The position numbers and the translations under genes are program-made. A DNA stretch of 64,000 nucleotides from Candidatus Bathyarchaeota archaeon (lineage in GTDB: Archaea; Thermoproteota; Bathyarchaeia; Bathyarchaeales; Bathyarchaeaceae), in contig SOJZ01000031.1 in assembly GCA_004376295.1 (NCBI GenBank), positions 76,624 through 140,623 of the forward strand, given 5' to 3'. The notes under the pieces are model-generated. The model was given only the letters and a program-made list of their open reading frames with translations. It ran no database searches and was not told where the DNA came from. Shown here piece by piece: positions 24,149 through 33,269 of the stretch. Within the stretch, counting starts at the first letter, position 1. Each line of letters starts with the position of its first letter.

Positions 24149-25111
24149 ATGTTCAGATACATTGTTAGACGGCTACTCTACATGATTCCTGTATTCTTAG
24201 GCATCTCCATAATCAGTTTCTTTGTAATGTACGCAGCAGGAGATCCTCTCAACATAATTAGACTCGGAAGACCAAACATAACTCAGGAAACCATAGATGC
24301 ACTAAAAGTGTATTATGGTCTTGACAAGCCGATACCCATACAATATTTGACTTGGCTCACAAACCTACTGCAATTCAACTTCGGAAAGTCTCTGTATGGT
24401 GGCAGACCCGTGAACTTCCTCATAGGAAGCTGGGTTTGGGAAACAGTTAAACTTCAGCTAATCTCAATTCTACTGGCCTTTGCTATATCCATACCCATAG
24501 GAATAAACTCGGCAAAGAAACAATACTCAAAACAAGACATAGCCGTTACATCCATTTCCTTATTTGGAGTTTCAATGCCCACCTTCTGGCTAGGGCTCAT
24601 ATTGATAATAATATTTTCATTTCAGCTAGGATGGCTACCTTCAGCAGGCGCATATGGAGCACCATATCTTTGGTGGGACAATCCAATCTTGGACGAAATA
24701 GCACATCTAATACTACCAGTCACCGTCCTTGTTTACGTCATGTTGGCTCAAAACATTCGCTTAATCCGAGCAAACATGCTCGAAATCTTGAGATCGGACT
24801 ATATTCTTGCAGCTAGAGCAAGCGGATTAAGCGAACGTAAAGTAGTATACAAGTACGCCTTGAGAAACGCCATCGGCCCTGTGATCACATATCTTGGGAT
24901 TTCATTGGGAGCGATAATAGCTGGTGCGCCAATGACGGAATACGTGTTTAACTGGCCAGGTCTTGGCCGTAGATATGTTGATGCCGCCATGAGGTTAGAC
25001 TTCCCTCTCGTGATGGGGATTAACATGATAATAACTGTGATGACTTTGATCGCGACCCTGATAATAGACATATGTTATGTCTACATAAACCCGAGAATAA
25101 GAATCAGGTAG
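24149..25111 (+). CDS. Peptide ABC transporter permease DppB-type
   Basis: 320 residues from ATG 24149 (MFRYIVRRLLYMIPVF), the family's usual N-terminus; an upstream GTG (24080) adds 23 unlikely residues. Six hydrophobic helices and the binding-protein-dependent permease EAA-like loop (ASGLSERKVVYKYALRNAIG, about 253-272). It forms the membrane channel with DppC. First gene of the transporter operon, divergent from the binding protein. Confidence 0.9.
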   Translation: MFRYIVRRLLYMIPVFLGISIISFFVMYAAGDPLNIIRLGRPNITQETIDALKVYYGLDKPIPIQYLTWLTNLLQFNFGKSLYGGRPVNFLIGSWVWETVKLQLISILLAFAISIPIGINSAKKQYSKQDIAVTSISLFGVSMPTFWLGLILIIIFSFQLGWLPSAGAYGAPYLWWDNPILDEIAHLILPVTVLVYVMLAQNIRLIRANMLEILRSDYILAARASGLSERKVVYKYALRNAIGPVITYLGISLGAIIAGAPMTEYVFNWPGLGRRYVDAAMRLDFPLVMGINMIITVMTLIATLIIDICYVYINPRIRIR

Positions 25112-25119
25112 ATAAAGAA

Positions 25120-26133
25120 ATGGCCTCAAACAAAATAGGACAGAAAAAGAAGGGGAAATCCAAGCGAAGGGGTGCCAGCCAGTGGGCTGTAGCTTGGAGA
25201 AGATTTAAAAGAAATAAGGCAGGCATCTTTGGCCTAGTCATTGTAATGGCTGTGTTCTTCGTTGGAATCTTTGGGAGTTTTTTTGCGCCCTACCCAGCTA
25301 GGCCAGATCCACATGCCTATGATCCTTTCTATGATATAGATCCTATTACTGGGATAGGAGATGTCCGTAAACCGCCAAGCTGGATGGATCCTGAAGAACC
25401 AAATAGCTGGAAATACCTCTTTGGAACAACACCTATAGGCACAGATGTCTTCAGTGACATAATTCACGGAACAAAGTATACAGTTTACGTAGGGGTTTTA
25501 GTGACCGTCATCACCATGGCTTTGTCCATCGCTGTTGGAGCCATAGCTGGATTCTACGGACGTTGGGTTGACAATATTCTGATGAGGATCTCTGAAGTGT
25601 TTCTGGTTTTTCCATCCTTGCTGCTTATTCTAGTATTTGTCAGAATATTTACAGTATCAGTAGGGGAACCATTCTTGAACATTCCAATAATTAACATTCA
25701 AATTCCAACAGGCCTCACAATCGTCATAGTGATTCTAGGTTTGTTCAACTGGGCATCAAATGCAAGAATGATACGCGGTGAATTCCTCAGAGTTAGAGAA
25801 CTCGAATTCATAGAAGCTGAAAGAGCGTTAGGAGCTGGTAATATTAGAATCATTTTTAGACATATCCTGCCCAATCTTATGTCGTCTATAATAGTCGTTT
25901 CAAGCCTGACAATTGCCTACGCAATCTTGTTAGAAGCTGCAGTGAGTTTCCTCGGGTTCGGAGACGCAAACACGATAACTTGGGGACAGATTCTTCAAGA
26001 AAACTTCTCAGAGATGAGAATCGTTTGGTGGGCGGAGGTCTTCCCGGGTATAGCCATCTTATTAACAGTATTTGGTTTCAACTTGCTTGGTGACGGCTTA
26101 TCCGATGCTATGAACCCAAGACTCAGAGATTAG
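25120..26133 (+). CDS. Peptide ABC transporter permease DppC-type
   Basis: 337 residues from ATG 25120 (MASNKIGQKKK); the longer open frame overlapping dppB is not needed. A basic N-terminal segment, six hydrophobic helices, and the EAA-like loop (ERALGAGNIRIIFRHILPNL). It lies 8 bp after dppB. The periplasmic-side loop after helix 1 is rather long (about 70 residues), as usual for DppC. Confidence 0.88.
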   Translation: MASNKIGQKKKGKSKRRGASQWAVAWRRFKRNKAGIFGLVIVMAVFFVGIFGSFFAPYPARPDPHAYDPFYDIDPITGIGDVRKPPSWMDPEEPNSWKYLFGTTPIGTDVFSDIIHGTKYTVYVGVLVTVITMALSIAVGAIAGFYGRWVDNILMRISEVFLVFPSLLLILVFVRIFTVSVGEPFLNIPIINIQIPTGLTIVIVILGLFNWASNARMIRGEFLRVRELEFIEAERALGAGNIRIIFRHILPNLMSSIIVVSSLTIAYAILLEAAVSFLGFGDANTITWGQILQENFSEMRIVWWAEVFPGIAILLTVFGFNLLGDGLSDAMNPRLRD

Positions 26134-26138
26134 GGGAG

Positions 26139-26146
26139 TGCATGCA
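26139..26146. repeat. TGCATGCA palindrome copy
   Basis: One of few copies outside the accessory regions, overlapping the first possible start codon of dppD. Confidence 0.6.
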
Positions 26147-26147
26147 A

Positions 26148-27140
26148 ATGGCGGAGACCTTACTGAACATCGAAGGATTGAAAACACACTTCTTTACTGA
26201 AGCGGGAATAGTCAAAGCTGTGGACGGCATCTCTTTCAACTTGAAAAAGGGTGAATCCCTAGGACTCGTAGGTGAATCTGGGTCTGGAAAAACAGTAACA
26301 GCCCTCTCTGTGCTCAGAATAGTTCCAAAACCTGGCAAAATTACGGATGGAAAAATAGAATTCAATGATGAAAATCTTCTCAAAAAGACTGAAAAAGAAA
26401 TGCGGAAAATACGAGGAAGTAAAATTGCCATCATTTTTCAAGACCCTTCATCTTCATTAAATCCTGTATACACTATTGAGACCCAACTCAGGGACGTTAT
26501 AATGGCTCACCAAACCGTATCTAAGACAGAGGTTAGAAAAAAGGCAATCGAAATTCTAGAAGTAGTCGGCCTTCCTGACGCGGAGACTAGAATGCGTGAA
26601 TATCCTCACCAGTTCAGTGGTGGCATGAAACAGCGAGTAGCCATCGCTAGGGCTCTAGCCTGTGAGCCAACACTCTTGTTCGCTGATGAGCCTACGACAA
26701 ACCTAGATGTCACGATTCAAGCGCAGGTACTAAATCTTTTGAATGACCTGAAAAAAAAGTTTGGAATGTCACTTGTGATGATAACGCATGATATGGGCGT
26801 CATAGCCGAAATGACAACTAGGATCGTGGTCCTATATGCTGGCCGCGTATGTGAAATCGCCAAAACTTATGACCTTTTTGAACGTCCTAGACACCCGTAT
26901 ACAGAGGCCTTACTTGCCGCTGTCCCCAGGCTGGATATGAGAAAAACTCTGCGAGTTATTCCCGGCAACATCCCTAATCTCATTGAACCTCCTTCAGGCT
27001 GTCGTTTCCATCCACGTTGCAAATATGCCAAACAGACTTGCAAAGAAGATATTCCTGTCTTGGAGGAGATAGAATCAGGGCATTTTGTTTCCTGCCATGA
27101 ATGGCAAAATATCACGTTGAAGGGGGAAAGAAGTCACTGA
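26148..27140 (+). CDS. Peptide ABC transporter ATPase DppD-type
   Basis: 330 residues from ATG 26148, chosen because GGGGAG lies 10 bases upstream; ATG 26142 is the alternative. Walker A GESGSGKT (42-49), signature FSGGMKQR, Walker B LLFADEPTTNLD and the C-terminal oligopeptide-transporter domain with its Cys residues (CRFHPRCKYAKQTCKE ... FVSCHEW), which bind an iron-sulfur cluster in some members. It powers the DppBC channel. Confidence 0.92.
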   Translation: MAETLLNIEGLKTHFFTEAGIVKAVDGISFNLKKGESLGLVGESGSGKTVTALSVLRIVPKPGKITDGKIEFNDENLLKKTEKEMRKIRGSKIAIIFQDPSSSLNPVYTIETQLRDVIMAHQTVSKTEVRKKAIEILEVVGLPDAETRMREYPHQFSGGMKQRVAIARALACEPTLLFADEPTTNLDVTIQAQVLNLLNDLKKKFGMSLVMITHDMGVIAEMTTRIVVLYAGRVCEIAKTYDLFERPRHPYTEALLAAVPRLDMRKTLRVIPGNIPNLIEPPSGCRFHPRCKYAKQTCKEDIPVLEEIESGHFVSCHEWQNITLKGERSH

Positions 27141-28132
27141 CTGATAGTGATCTTATCGAAGTTAAGAACTTGGTCAAGTATTTCCCAGTGTATTCTAGAG
27201 GCGTCTTGCTTAAGAAACAAGTTGGTATTGTGCACGCCGTGGACAATGTTAGTTTTAATATCAAAAGGAAAGAAACTTTTGGTCTAGTTGGAGAAAGCGG
27301 ATGTGGAAAAACCACGGTTGCCAGGCTAATATTGAACCTAATAAACCCCACATCTGGAGAAGTTTTTTTTGAAGGAGAAAACGTTTTCGAGAAATTTCAA
27401 TCTGCTAGCAAGAAAGAAAAATTGAAATTAAGGAGGAAAATGCAGCTAATTTTCCAAAATCCCTATGGCTCATTGGATCCGCGAATGACGGTTTTCGACA
27501 TTATCTCTGAACCATTTATCATCCATAAACACGTGCCTAAGAGCCAGTGGAAAGAGAAAGTTTACGGGCTTCTTGAGCTCGTGGGACTAGAGGAATATCA
27601 TGCGGAGAGGTACCCTCATGAGTTCAGTGGAGGGCAAAGACAAAGAATATGCATGGCTCGGGCATTAGCCGTTGAACCTGAATTCTTGATTGCTGATGAA
27701 CCTGTTTCTTCGTTGGACGTATCCATCAGAGCTCAGATCCTCAATTTACTGGGAGAACTTCAGGAAAGAATAGGACTTGCCTATCTGTACATATCGCACG
27801 ATTTGAGTTCTGTTAGGCAGATCAGCCATAAGGTTGCAGTCATGTACTTAGGCGAAATAGTTGAACTTGCAGACACCGATGAACTTTTCAAAAAACCTCT
27901 CCATCCCTACACTGAAGCCTTAATTCAAGCTGTTCCAATCCCCGACCCAAAAGCAAGAGCTATGAAAATTGTCCTGCCCGGAGAGGTGCCAAGTCCAATC
28001 AACCCTCCTTCGGGATGCCGCTTCCATCCAAGATGTCCAAAGGCACAAAAAATCTGCAGTGAAAAAGAACCAGTATTCGAAGAGTTAAAGAGCGGTCATT
28101 TTGTAGCTTGCTATTTTCCGCACATGGATTAA
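27101..28132 (+). CDS. Peptide ABC transporter ATPase DppF-type
   Basis: 343 residues. Walker A GESGCGKT, signature FSGGQRQR, Walker B LIADEPVSSLD and the C-terminal Cys-containing segment (CRFHPRCPKAQKICSEKEP). It overlaps dppD by 40 bp if ATG 27101 is used; a start later in the frame (CTG at about 27137, after AAGGGGGAAAG) would make the usual N-terminus LTDSDLIEVKNLVKYFPV. It completes the DppBCDF operon. Confidence 0.9.
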   Translation: MAKYHVEGGKKSLTDSDLIEVKNLVKYFPVYSRGVLLKKQVGIVHAVDNVSFNIKRKETFGLVGESGCGKTTVARLILNLINPTSGEVFFEGENVFEKFQSASKKEKLKLRRKMQLIFQNPYGSLDPRMTVFDIISEPFIIHKHVPKSQWKEKVYGLLELVGLEEYHAERYPHEFSGGQRQRICMARALAVEPEFLIADEPVSSLDVSIRAQILNLLGELQERIGLAYLYISHDLSSVRQISHKVAVMYLGEIVELADTDELFKKPLHPYTEALIQAVPIPDPKARAMKIVLPGEVPSPINPPSGCRFHPRCPKAQKICSEKEPVFEELKSGHFVACYFPHMD

Positions 28133-28252
28133 CACTTGTCATAGAGATTCTAGCAAAACTCCAAAGGATTGAGACAAGGAATCTTTGAACACACAAAAAC
28201 CATAAATTAGTCTATTTATAATGAAGCTTCATTCAAGATAACGGGCTGAACT
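28133..28252. other. Upstream region of orc1/cdc6 (origin candidate)
   Basis: 120 bp of AT-rich DNA with CTCCAAAGGA and the palindrome TGAAGCTTCA. Archaeal origins usually lie beside orc1/cdc6 genes, but no clear pair of origin recognition boxes is visible here. Confidence 0.3.
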
Positions 28253-29458
28253 ATGTATTACCATTCCAGCGTGTTCAAGGATGAAAGCAAACTAGACATC
28301 AACTACGTACCACCTCGCCTTCCCCACAGAAAATTCCAACTCAACCTCTTAAACCAATTCTTCCGCTTCGCCATCGAAAACCCCGGAAAAATGACCCAAC
28401 GCGTACTAATCACCGGAAATGTTGGAACAGGAAAAACAGTTCTTTCCCAGCACTTCGGACTAGACATGGCAAGAGCGGCAAAAAAGAGGGGAATAAACCT
28501 CAACTACATTCACGTCAACTGTCGCGAATGCAAGGGAAGCCTATTCATGATTCTTCAACGAGCCATCTTAAATTTTCATCCGCACTTCCCTAAACGCGGC
28601 TATTCGGCGGAAGAACTTCTACAAACACTTATGCAGATTCTTGATGAACAGAACGCCTACCTCATCTTGGTGATTGACGAGCTAGAAGCACTCATCCAAA
28701 TCGGAGGATCAGACCCTCTTTACAAACTCACCCGCATTCAAGAAGACCGCCTTAAAACTCCCCAAAGATTCTCCCTCATCTGCATCCTCCGCGAACCCGA
28801 ATACCTAGACAGACTCGACCACAGCACAAGAAGCACTCTTCAACGTAACATCATCCACCTAGAAGAATACTCAACATTTCAGCTTCAAGACATACTGAAA
28901 GACCGAGTGGGCCTCGGCTTTAAATACGGAACAGTCTCCACACCAACTCTACACTTCATCGCCGAATTAGCTTCTTCAGAAGGCGGCGACGCACGATACG
29001 GAATTGAACTTCTATGGCGAGCTGGCAAATACGCCGATGCGTCTGGATTGTCAGAAGTTTCACCTGAGTGCGTTCGAAAAGCGGCTGTAGATGTCTACCC
29101 AGTTATACGAAAGAGCGTCATCTTTTCTCTTAGTCTTCATGAAAAATTGTTTCTCCTCGGTATCACAAGATACTTCAAACATTCCGAAGCTGCCTACCTG
29201 TCTATGGGAGCGGCTGAAGACGCTTACGAGGTTGTTTGCGAAGAGTATGATGAAAAGAAGCGGGGTCACACTCAACTTTGGAAATACGTGAAAAAGCTTT
29301 CTGCATTGGGCATAATCAGAACAGAGCTTTCCAGCGTTGGACAACGAGGGAAAACTACGTATATCAGTTTGCCGGGGGTTCCAGCCTCAGACTTAGAACA
29401 AGAGTTGACCAAAATTCTCTCCACAGAGAAAAGACGGAGTAATCCGCATGCCAATTGA
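28253..29458 (+). CDS. cdc6: Orc1/Cdc6-family replication initiator ATPase
   Basis: 401 residues. The N-terminal YVPPRLPHRKFQLNLLNQFF is the Orc1/Cdc6 start motif (DYIPPxLPHRE type). Walker A GNVGTGKT (55-62), Walker B LVIDELEAL (about 138-146), sensor regions, then a C-terminal winged helix (from about 300). It marks or loads MCM at origins. It overlaps the downstream HTH gene by 11 bp. Could also be a diverged paralogue with another role, since the Walker A residue before GK and the sensor 2 arginine cannot be fully judged. Confidence 0.88.
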   Translation: MYYHSSVFKDESKLDINYVPPRLPHRKFQLNLLNQFFRFAIENPGKMTQRVLITGNVGTGKTVLSQHFGLDMARAAKKRGINLNYIHVNCRECKGSLFMILQRAILNFHPHFPKRGYSAEELLQTLMQILDEQNAYLILVIDELEALIQIGGSDPLYKLTRIQEDRLKTPQRFSLICILREPEYLDRLDHSTRSTLQRNIIHLEEYSTFQLQDILKDRVGLGFKYGTVSTPTLHFIAELASSEGGDARYGIELLWRAGKYADASGLSEVSPECVRKAAVDVYPVIRKSVIFSLSLHEKLFLLGITRYFKHSEAAYLSMGAAEDAYEVVCEEYDEKKRGHTQLWKYVKKLSALGIIRTELSSVGQRGKTTYISLPGVPASDLEQELTKILSTEKRRSNPHAN

Positions 29459-29714
29459 AGACATATTCTCCTCGAAAGGACGAGTAAGAATCCTTAGAAT
29501 TCTAGTTGAAATCGAAGAACTAAACATTTCAGAAATCGCTCGACGCGCCGGGCTCAACTATACCACAACAAATCAGCATCTGCAAGCTCTCGAAAATGCT
29601 GGGCTCGTTCGACACAAAAGATTTGGGAGAATTCGCATTTTCCGCTTCAACGAAGAAGATTCTCGAGCAAAACTCATCAAGAAACTCATAGAAAACTGGG
29701 AAACAAACAAATAA
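29448..29714 (+). CDS. ArsR/MarR-like winged-helix protein
   Basis: 88 residues forming one winged helix: NISEIARRAGLNYTTTNQHL (recognition helix) and LENAGLVRHKRFGRIRIFR (wing). It overlaps the end of orc1/cdc6 by 11 bp, so the two are likely cotranscribed. A regulator of the replication gene or of the following moa genes is possible. Confidence 0.8.
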   Translation: MPIEDIFSSKGRVRILRILVEIEELNISEIARRAGLNYTTTNQHLQALENAGLVRHKRFGRIRIFRFNEEDSRAKLIKKLIENWETNK

Positions 29715-29768
29715 ACCTCAATAATCCATGAAATAACTCAGTGAGTAAAATGATTGGTGATTATTCAT

Positions 29769-30212
29769 ATGTCGATGGTTGACGTGACCGCGAAACCAGA
29801 AGTATACCGAGAAGCAACAGCAAGAGGCACTCTCAAACTGAAGTCTGAAACCATAGAATTAATTAAGGAAGGAAAAGTCGAAAAGGGCGATCCTTTCTAT
29901 GCGGCAAAAATCGCAGGAGTGTTAGCAGCGAAAAACACAAGTTCTCTGATTCCATTGTGCCATCCTCTTCCCTTAACCGACGTAAAAGTTGATATAGAAA
30001 TGGTTGACGACTCAAGCGTGCAGGTAGAGGCAACAGTTAAAACGATGGCACAAACCGGGGTTGAGATGGAGGCTCTTGTTGCCGCCTCGGTGGCTTTGTT
30101 GACGATATGGGACATGACAAAACAGTACGAAAAGGACGAGCAGGGCCAATACCCGCACACTCTCATTCAGAATATACGCGTCGTACGTAAGGTGAAGGGA
30201 AAAGGCAGATGA
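29769..30212 (+). CDS. moaC: Cyclic pyranopterin monophosphate synthase MoaC
   Basis: 147 residues from ATG 29769 (MSMVDVTAKP). The conserved LIPLCHPLPLTDVKVD, TGVEMEALVAAS and the final DMTKQYEKDEQGQY match MoaC. It makes cyclic pyranopterin monophosphate from the MoaA product, in molybdopterin cofactor synthesis. Its TGA overlaps the ATG of moaB by four bases (ATGA). Confidence 0.95.
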   Translation: MSMVDVTAKPEVYREATARGTLKLKSETIELIKEGKVEKGDPFYAAKIAGVLAAKNTSSLIPLCHPLPLTDVKVDIEMVDDSSVQVEATVKTMAQTGVEMEALVAASVALLTIWDMTKQYEKDEQGQYPHTLIQNIRVVRKVKGKGR

Positions 30213-30742
30213 GCAAGACATCGATCGGCCATATGGCTACGGCACCGAAGAGTCTAAACTTCGCAGTTGTTATTTGCAGTTCTTCCCGTTATCAAAAGCT
30301 GAAGTCAGGAAAAACCGTTAACGACCCATCTGGAGACCTGATCGTTGAAGCCCTGCTACAGCATGGTCACATCGTTACCTCTCGAACGATAGTACCTGAT
30401 GATCAGTATTTCATCGAACAACGTGTAAGAAAGGCTTTAAGTTCAAACGATGTGGATGCGATTGTAACCTGTGGTGGAACAGGAATCGGTCCAACAGACG
30501 TAACGATTGAGACTGTTCAGCCGCTTTTGGAGAAAGAAATTCACGGCTTTGGTGAGATTTTTCGAGCGCTTGGTTATGAACAGATCGGTTCAGCGGTTAT
30601 TCTTACCCGTGCTTTAGCTGGAGTATCACGGGGAAAAGTTGTTTTTTGTATACCGGGGTCTCCTGATGCGGTTTCTCTTTGTCTTGAAAAGCTTATATTG
30701 CCTGAGGTAGGGCACATCGTCAAGCATGCCCGTGAAAGATAG
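30209..30742 (+). CDS. moaB: Molybdopterin adenylyltransferase-like MoaB
   Basis: 177 residues. TCGGTGIGPTDVTIETVQPL and GSPDAVSLCLEKLILPEVGH are MoaB/MogA signatures. It adenylates molybdopterin before metal insertion. Coupled to moaC by ATGA overlap, 11 bp before moaA. GTG-like starts are not needed. Confidence 0.93.
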   Translation: MSKTSIGHMATAPKSLNFAVVICSSSRYQKLKSGKTVNDPSGDLIVEALLQHGHIVTSRTIVPDDQYFIEQRVRKALSSNDVDAIVTCGGTGIGPTDVTIETVQPLLEKEIHGFGEIFRALGYEQIGSAVILTRALAGVSRGKVVFCIPGSPDAVSLCLEKLILPEVGHIVKHARER

Positions 30743-30753
30743 GAGTGTTCTAG

Positions 30754-31680
30754 ATGATCTGTGACAATTATGGGCGGCCGACACTTAATCTGCGGGTTTC
30801 GGTTAGCCAGAGATGCAACTTGAAGTGTCCATACTGTCACCGTGAAGGAGAAACTGTGTCTCCGTCAACCGAAATGTCGGTGGAAGAAATTATCCGTATT
30901 GTTAGAGTAGCTCTCTCTCTTGGTGTTTCTTCGGTGAAACTGACTGGAGGTGAACCTCTTCTTCGATTAGACATTCTTGAGGTAGTTAAAGGGATAGCTG
31001 AGCTTCGAGGCTTGCAAGATTTATCCATGACCACTAACGGAACTTCTCTAGCTCCTTTAGCAGGGTCGCTTCGTAAATGCGGTTTGAAACGGGTAAACGT
31101 AAACATTCCAACGTTGAACGCTGAAACTTATCGAGAGCTGAACGGCGGAAACTTGAGAGACGCAATAGACGGAGTGAAAGCAGCGGTGAAAGCTGGGCTC
31201 TATCCGGTGAAGTTGAACATGCTTGTTTTGCGCGGTGTTAACGATGGAGAGATTTCTAGGATGATGAAGTTTGCGGAGCAGAGTGAGACGATTCTTCAGC
31301 TTATCGAGTTGGAGCCAATAAATATCAGTTCCGACTACTATCAGCGTTATCATTATCCTTTAGATGAGATTGAAGCAAGGTTAGAAAAGGAAGCATCAGA
31401 GATCAAAACGCGGGAAGACATGCAAAATCGTAGGATGTACTTTCTACCACGAGTGAAGGTTGAAGTAGTTCATCCGATCGAGAACACAGAGTTTTGTATT
31501 CATTGTACAAGGCTTAGGGTGACGAGTGATGGGAAGCTAAAGCCTTGTTTGATGAGGAATGATAATCTTGTGGATTTGTTGACTCCGATGCGGAATGGTG
31601 CTGATGATGAGGCGTTGACTAAGCTTTTCATTGAAGCTGTGAAGAAGCGTGAACCATACTATAAAGTAATGAACAGTTAA
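30754..31680 (+). CDS. moaA: GTP 3',8-cyclase MoaA (radical SAM)
   Basis: 308 residues. Radical SAM cluster motif C21-x3-C25-x2-C28 (CNLKCPYCH) and the C-terminal auxiliary cluster C248, C251 and C265 (FCIHCTRLRVTSDGKLKPC). Both clusters fit MoaA, which turns GTP into the 3',8-cyclo intermediate. The C-terminal double glycine of bacterial MoaA is absent, as in many archaea. ATG 30754; last gene of moaC-moaB-moaA. Confidence 0.94.
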   Translation: MICDNYGRPTLNLRVSVSQRCNLKCPYCHREGETVSPSTEMSVEEIIRIVRVALSLGVSSVKLTGGEPLLRLDILEVVKGIAELRGLQDLSMTTNGTSLAPLAGSLRKCGLKRVNVNIPTLNAETYRELNGGNLRDAIDGVKAAVKAGLYPVKLNMLVLRGVNDGEISRMMKFAEQSETILQLIELEPINISSDYYQRYHYPLDEIEARLEKEASEIKTREDMQNRRMYFLPRVKVEVVHPIENTEFCIHCTRLRVTSDGKLKPCLMRNDNLVDLLTPMRNGADDEALTKLFIEAVKKREPYYKVMNS

Positions 31681-31784
31681 AAGAGCGTGATCTCTCTATT
31701 CTTCGATAGATTTGGAATCCGTATTTTCAATCCGTAGGCTTTTAGTTCAACCGAAAAGACTAGTTAAATTAGGAGTTCTAAAGG

Positions 31785-32228
31785 TTGGGACGGTCAGAAC
31801 TGGATGAAAAGAGCATTGCCAGCAAATTGAAAGGTAATACACTTCGGGTTTACTGGCGTTTGTTAAGGTCTTCAAGTGGTGTAGTGAGGGTTAGGGAGAC
31901 GCAGAGGTCATTGGGTTTTTCGAGTCCAGCGTTGGCTTCGTATCATTTGGAGAAGCTGATGGAACTTGGTTTAGTACGGAAGATTCGGGATGAGTATCAC
32001 CTGATGAGGACGGTCAACATTGGGGTTCTTAAGCAGTTCATGAAAATCGGCACTTTTCTTCTTCCTCGTTGCACCCTGTATGCAACTATGTTTACAACTC
32101 TGCTGATTTTTTATGTTTCGCAGTTTAGGGCAGTTAACTTCTACAGCGTGTTTGCTCTGATCTTTGGGGTTCTTGCTACAGGAATTCTATGGTATGAAGC
32201 TGTCAGGACATGGAGGCAGAGGCCTTAG
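31785..32228 (+). CDS. Membrane-bound winged-helix protein
   Basis: 147 residues starting with TTG 31785. The N-terminal ~80 residues form a MarR-like winged helix (RVRETQRSLGFSSPALASYH, then LEKLMELGLVRKIRDEYHL), followed by two hydrophobic helices (about 94-112 and 117-137). Membrane-bound HTH proteins of this type are common in archaea. The stop codon abuts the stop of the convergent DUF4382 gene with no gap, so the two transcripts must overlap. Confidence 0.68.
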   Translation: MGRSELDEKSIASKLKGNTLRVYWRLLRSSSGVVRVRETQRSLGFSSPALASYHLEKLMELGLVRKIRDEYHLMRTVNIGVLKQFMKIGTFLLPRCTLYATMFTTLLIFYVSQFRAVNFYSVFALIFGVLATGILWYEAVRTWRQRP

Positions 32229-32828
32229 TCATGGAAGGACCGTTGCCTTTAATACTGGCCTAAAGTTTTTGCTTTGGCTGACTGCTACCCAGTCGGCTTG
32301 CATGTCAATGAGAACGGCTGTTGTTCCGCCTATTGCTATTTCAAAGTGTATAATGACTTTGATATGTTCGCTAGGCACATCTAGATCAGGGGTGTCGCCG
32401 TTGGCATAGGTTGCGTTGGCTGTTTTTACGTGCATTTTGATCATAGTGTAGTTTCCTGGAGGGATTTCAGCGATAGAGAGGATCATTGCCAAGTCTTGTA
32501 GTGCCAGTAAATCGAAGTAGACCTCTGTTACGTTATTGACAAAGGCTAGGTTTACCCAGGTTTCGTTGCCGCCTCCCTTTCTGTGGGCTGAGATGCTGTC
32601 AAGGGTTACGTTGAGATGCGTTAGATTGACCGGCGCATCAGTTAACATCACAACCAGCGTACCCGTGTTAGGGGCGGGAGGAGAAGGCGGAGTGAACCAT
32701 GGAAATCTTAGACTGGGCATCGTCAAGCTTGAAACTGCCATGGATGTAATAATGAGAAAGGCTATAAGAACTCCAGCAGTTGCGTACAAACCCATTTTCT
32801 TGCCATTAATTGCCATTCCACTTTTCAT
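32229..32828 (-). CDS. DUF4382 secreted/anchored protein
   Basis: 199 residues. N-terminal hydrophobic helix (about 13-32, LYATAGVLIAFLIITSMAVS), a Pro-rich linker, then GTLVVMLTDAPVNLTHLNVT and PPGNYTMIKMHVKTANATY, which are DUF4382 features. The family is a beta-sandwich found in secreted archaeal and bacterial proteins; function unknown, possibly carbohydrate or surface related. Start ATG 32828 or the second Met five codons on. Confidence 0.75.
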   Translation of the reverse strand: MKSGMAINGKKMGLYATAGVLIAFLIITSMAVSSLTMPSLRFPWFTPPSPPAPNTGTLVVMLTDAPVNLTHLNVTLDSISAHRKGGGNETWVNLAFVNNVTEVYFDLLALQDLAMILSIAEIPPGNYTMIKMHVKTANATYANGDTPDLDVPSEHIKVIIHFEIAIGGTTAVLIDMQADWVAVSQSKNFRPVLKATVLP

Positions 32829-32834
32829 CTCCTT

Positions 32835-32990
32835 TTATTCCAGTTTGCTTCCACACATTGGACACTTACTCAAGTCGATTCCACAGTTAAGACAATACCA
32901 TTCGTCACATTTTCTGCAGTGAAATCTCACGCTGTTTATCGTTGCCTTGCACTTTTGGCATGATCTCTTTGAAATCCTTGAATGAAACAT
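32835..32990 (-). CDS. Small four-knuckle zinc protein
   Basis: 51 residues from ATG 32990, with CxxC pairs at residues 11-14, 25-28, 33-36 and 43-46 (CQKC, CRKC, CLNC, CPMC). This looks like a RING- or double zinc-ribbon-type domain. The open frame continues upstream to 33104 but that part overlaps the operator-like palindromes and has no zinc residues, so a start at 32990 is preferred. It is 6 bp from the DUF4382 gene and could be cotranscribed. Confidence 0.58.
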   Translation of the reverse strand: MFHSRISKRSCQKCKATINSVRFHCRKCDEWYCLNCGIDLSKCPMCGSKLE

Positions 32991-33067
32991 TTTGTGTATA
33001 TACTGATTCGTGGTGAACATGTTTTTCATCGAATATATTAATGGAATCGTGAGATATAATACAATAC

Positions 33068-33098
33068 TTTTGAACAGTCTGTTCAAAACTTTGAACAA
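33068..33098. promoter_or_regulatory. Triple half-site operator candidate
   Basis: TTTTGAACA-GTC-TGTTCAAAA is a perfect 9-bp inverted repeat (33068-33088), and its right half pairs again with TTTGAACA (33090-33097): GTTCAAA-AC-TTTGAAC. Three half-sites in alternating orientation point to a dimeric regulator binding two overlapping sites. It lies between the small zinc protein and htrA. Confidence 0.6.
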
Positions 33099-33269
33099 CA
33101 ACACTTTACATGTGTGTGCAGAAGGCTTGAAATTAACAAAGGATAAGTGATAGAATCCTGATCAAGAATTTCCTCTATTCATATAGGCACCACATCTATC
33201 ATTTCGAAGGCCTTTTCCTAACAAAATTTTTAAAAGTAATGATTTTTCTGTTGTAGATGATAATGGACT

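Noticed and set aside
32991-33104. N-terminal extension of the small zinc protein
   Set aside because: It overlaps the operator-like palindromes and lacks zinc residues; the zinc domain starts at 32990.
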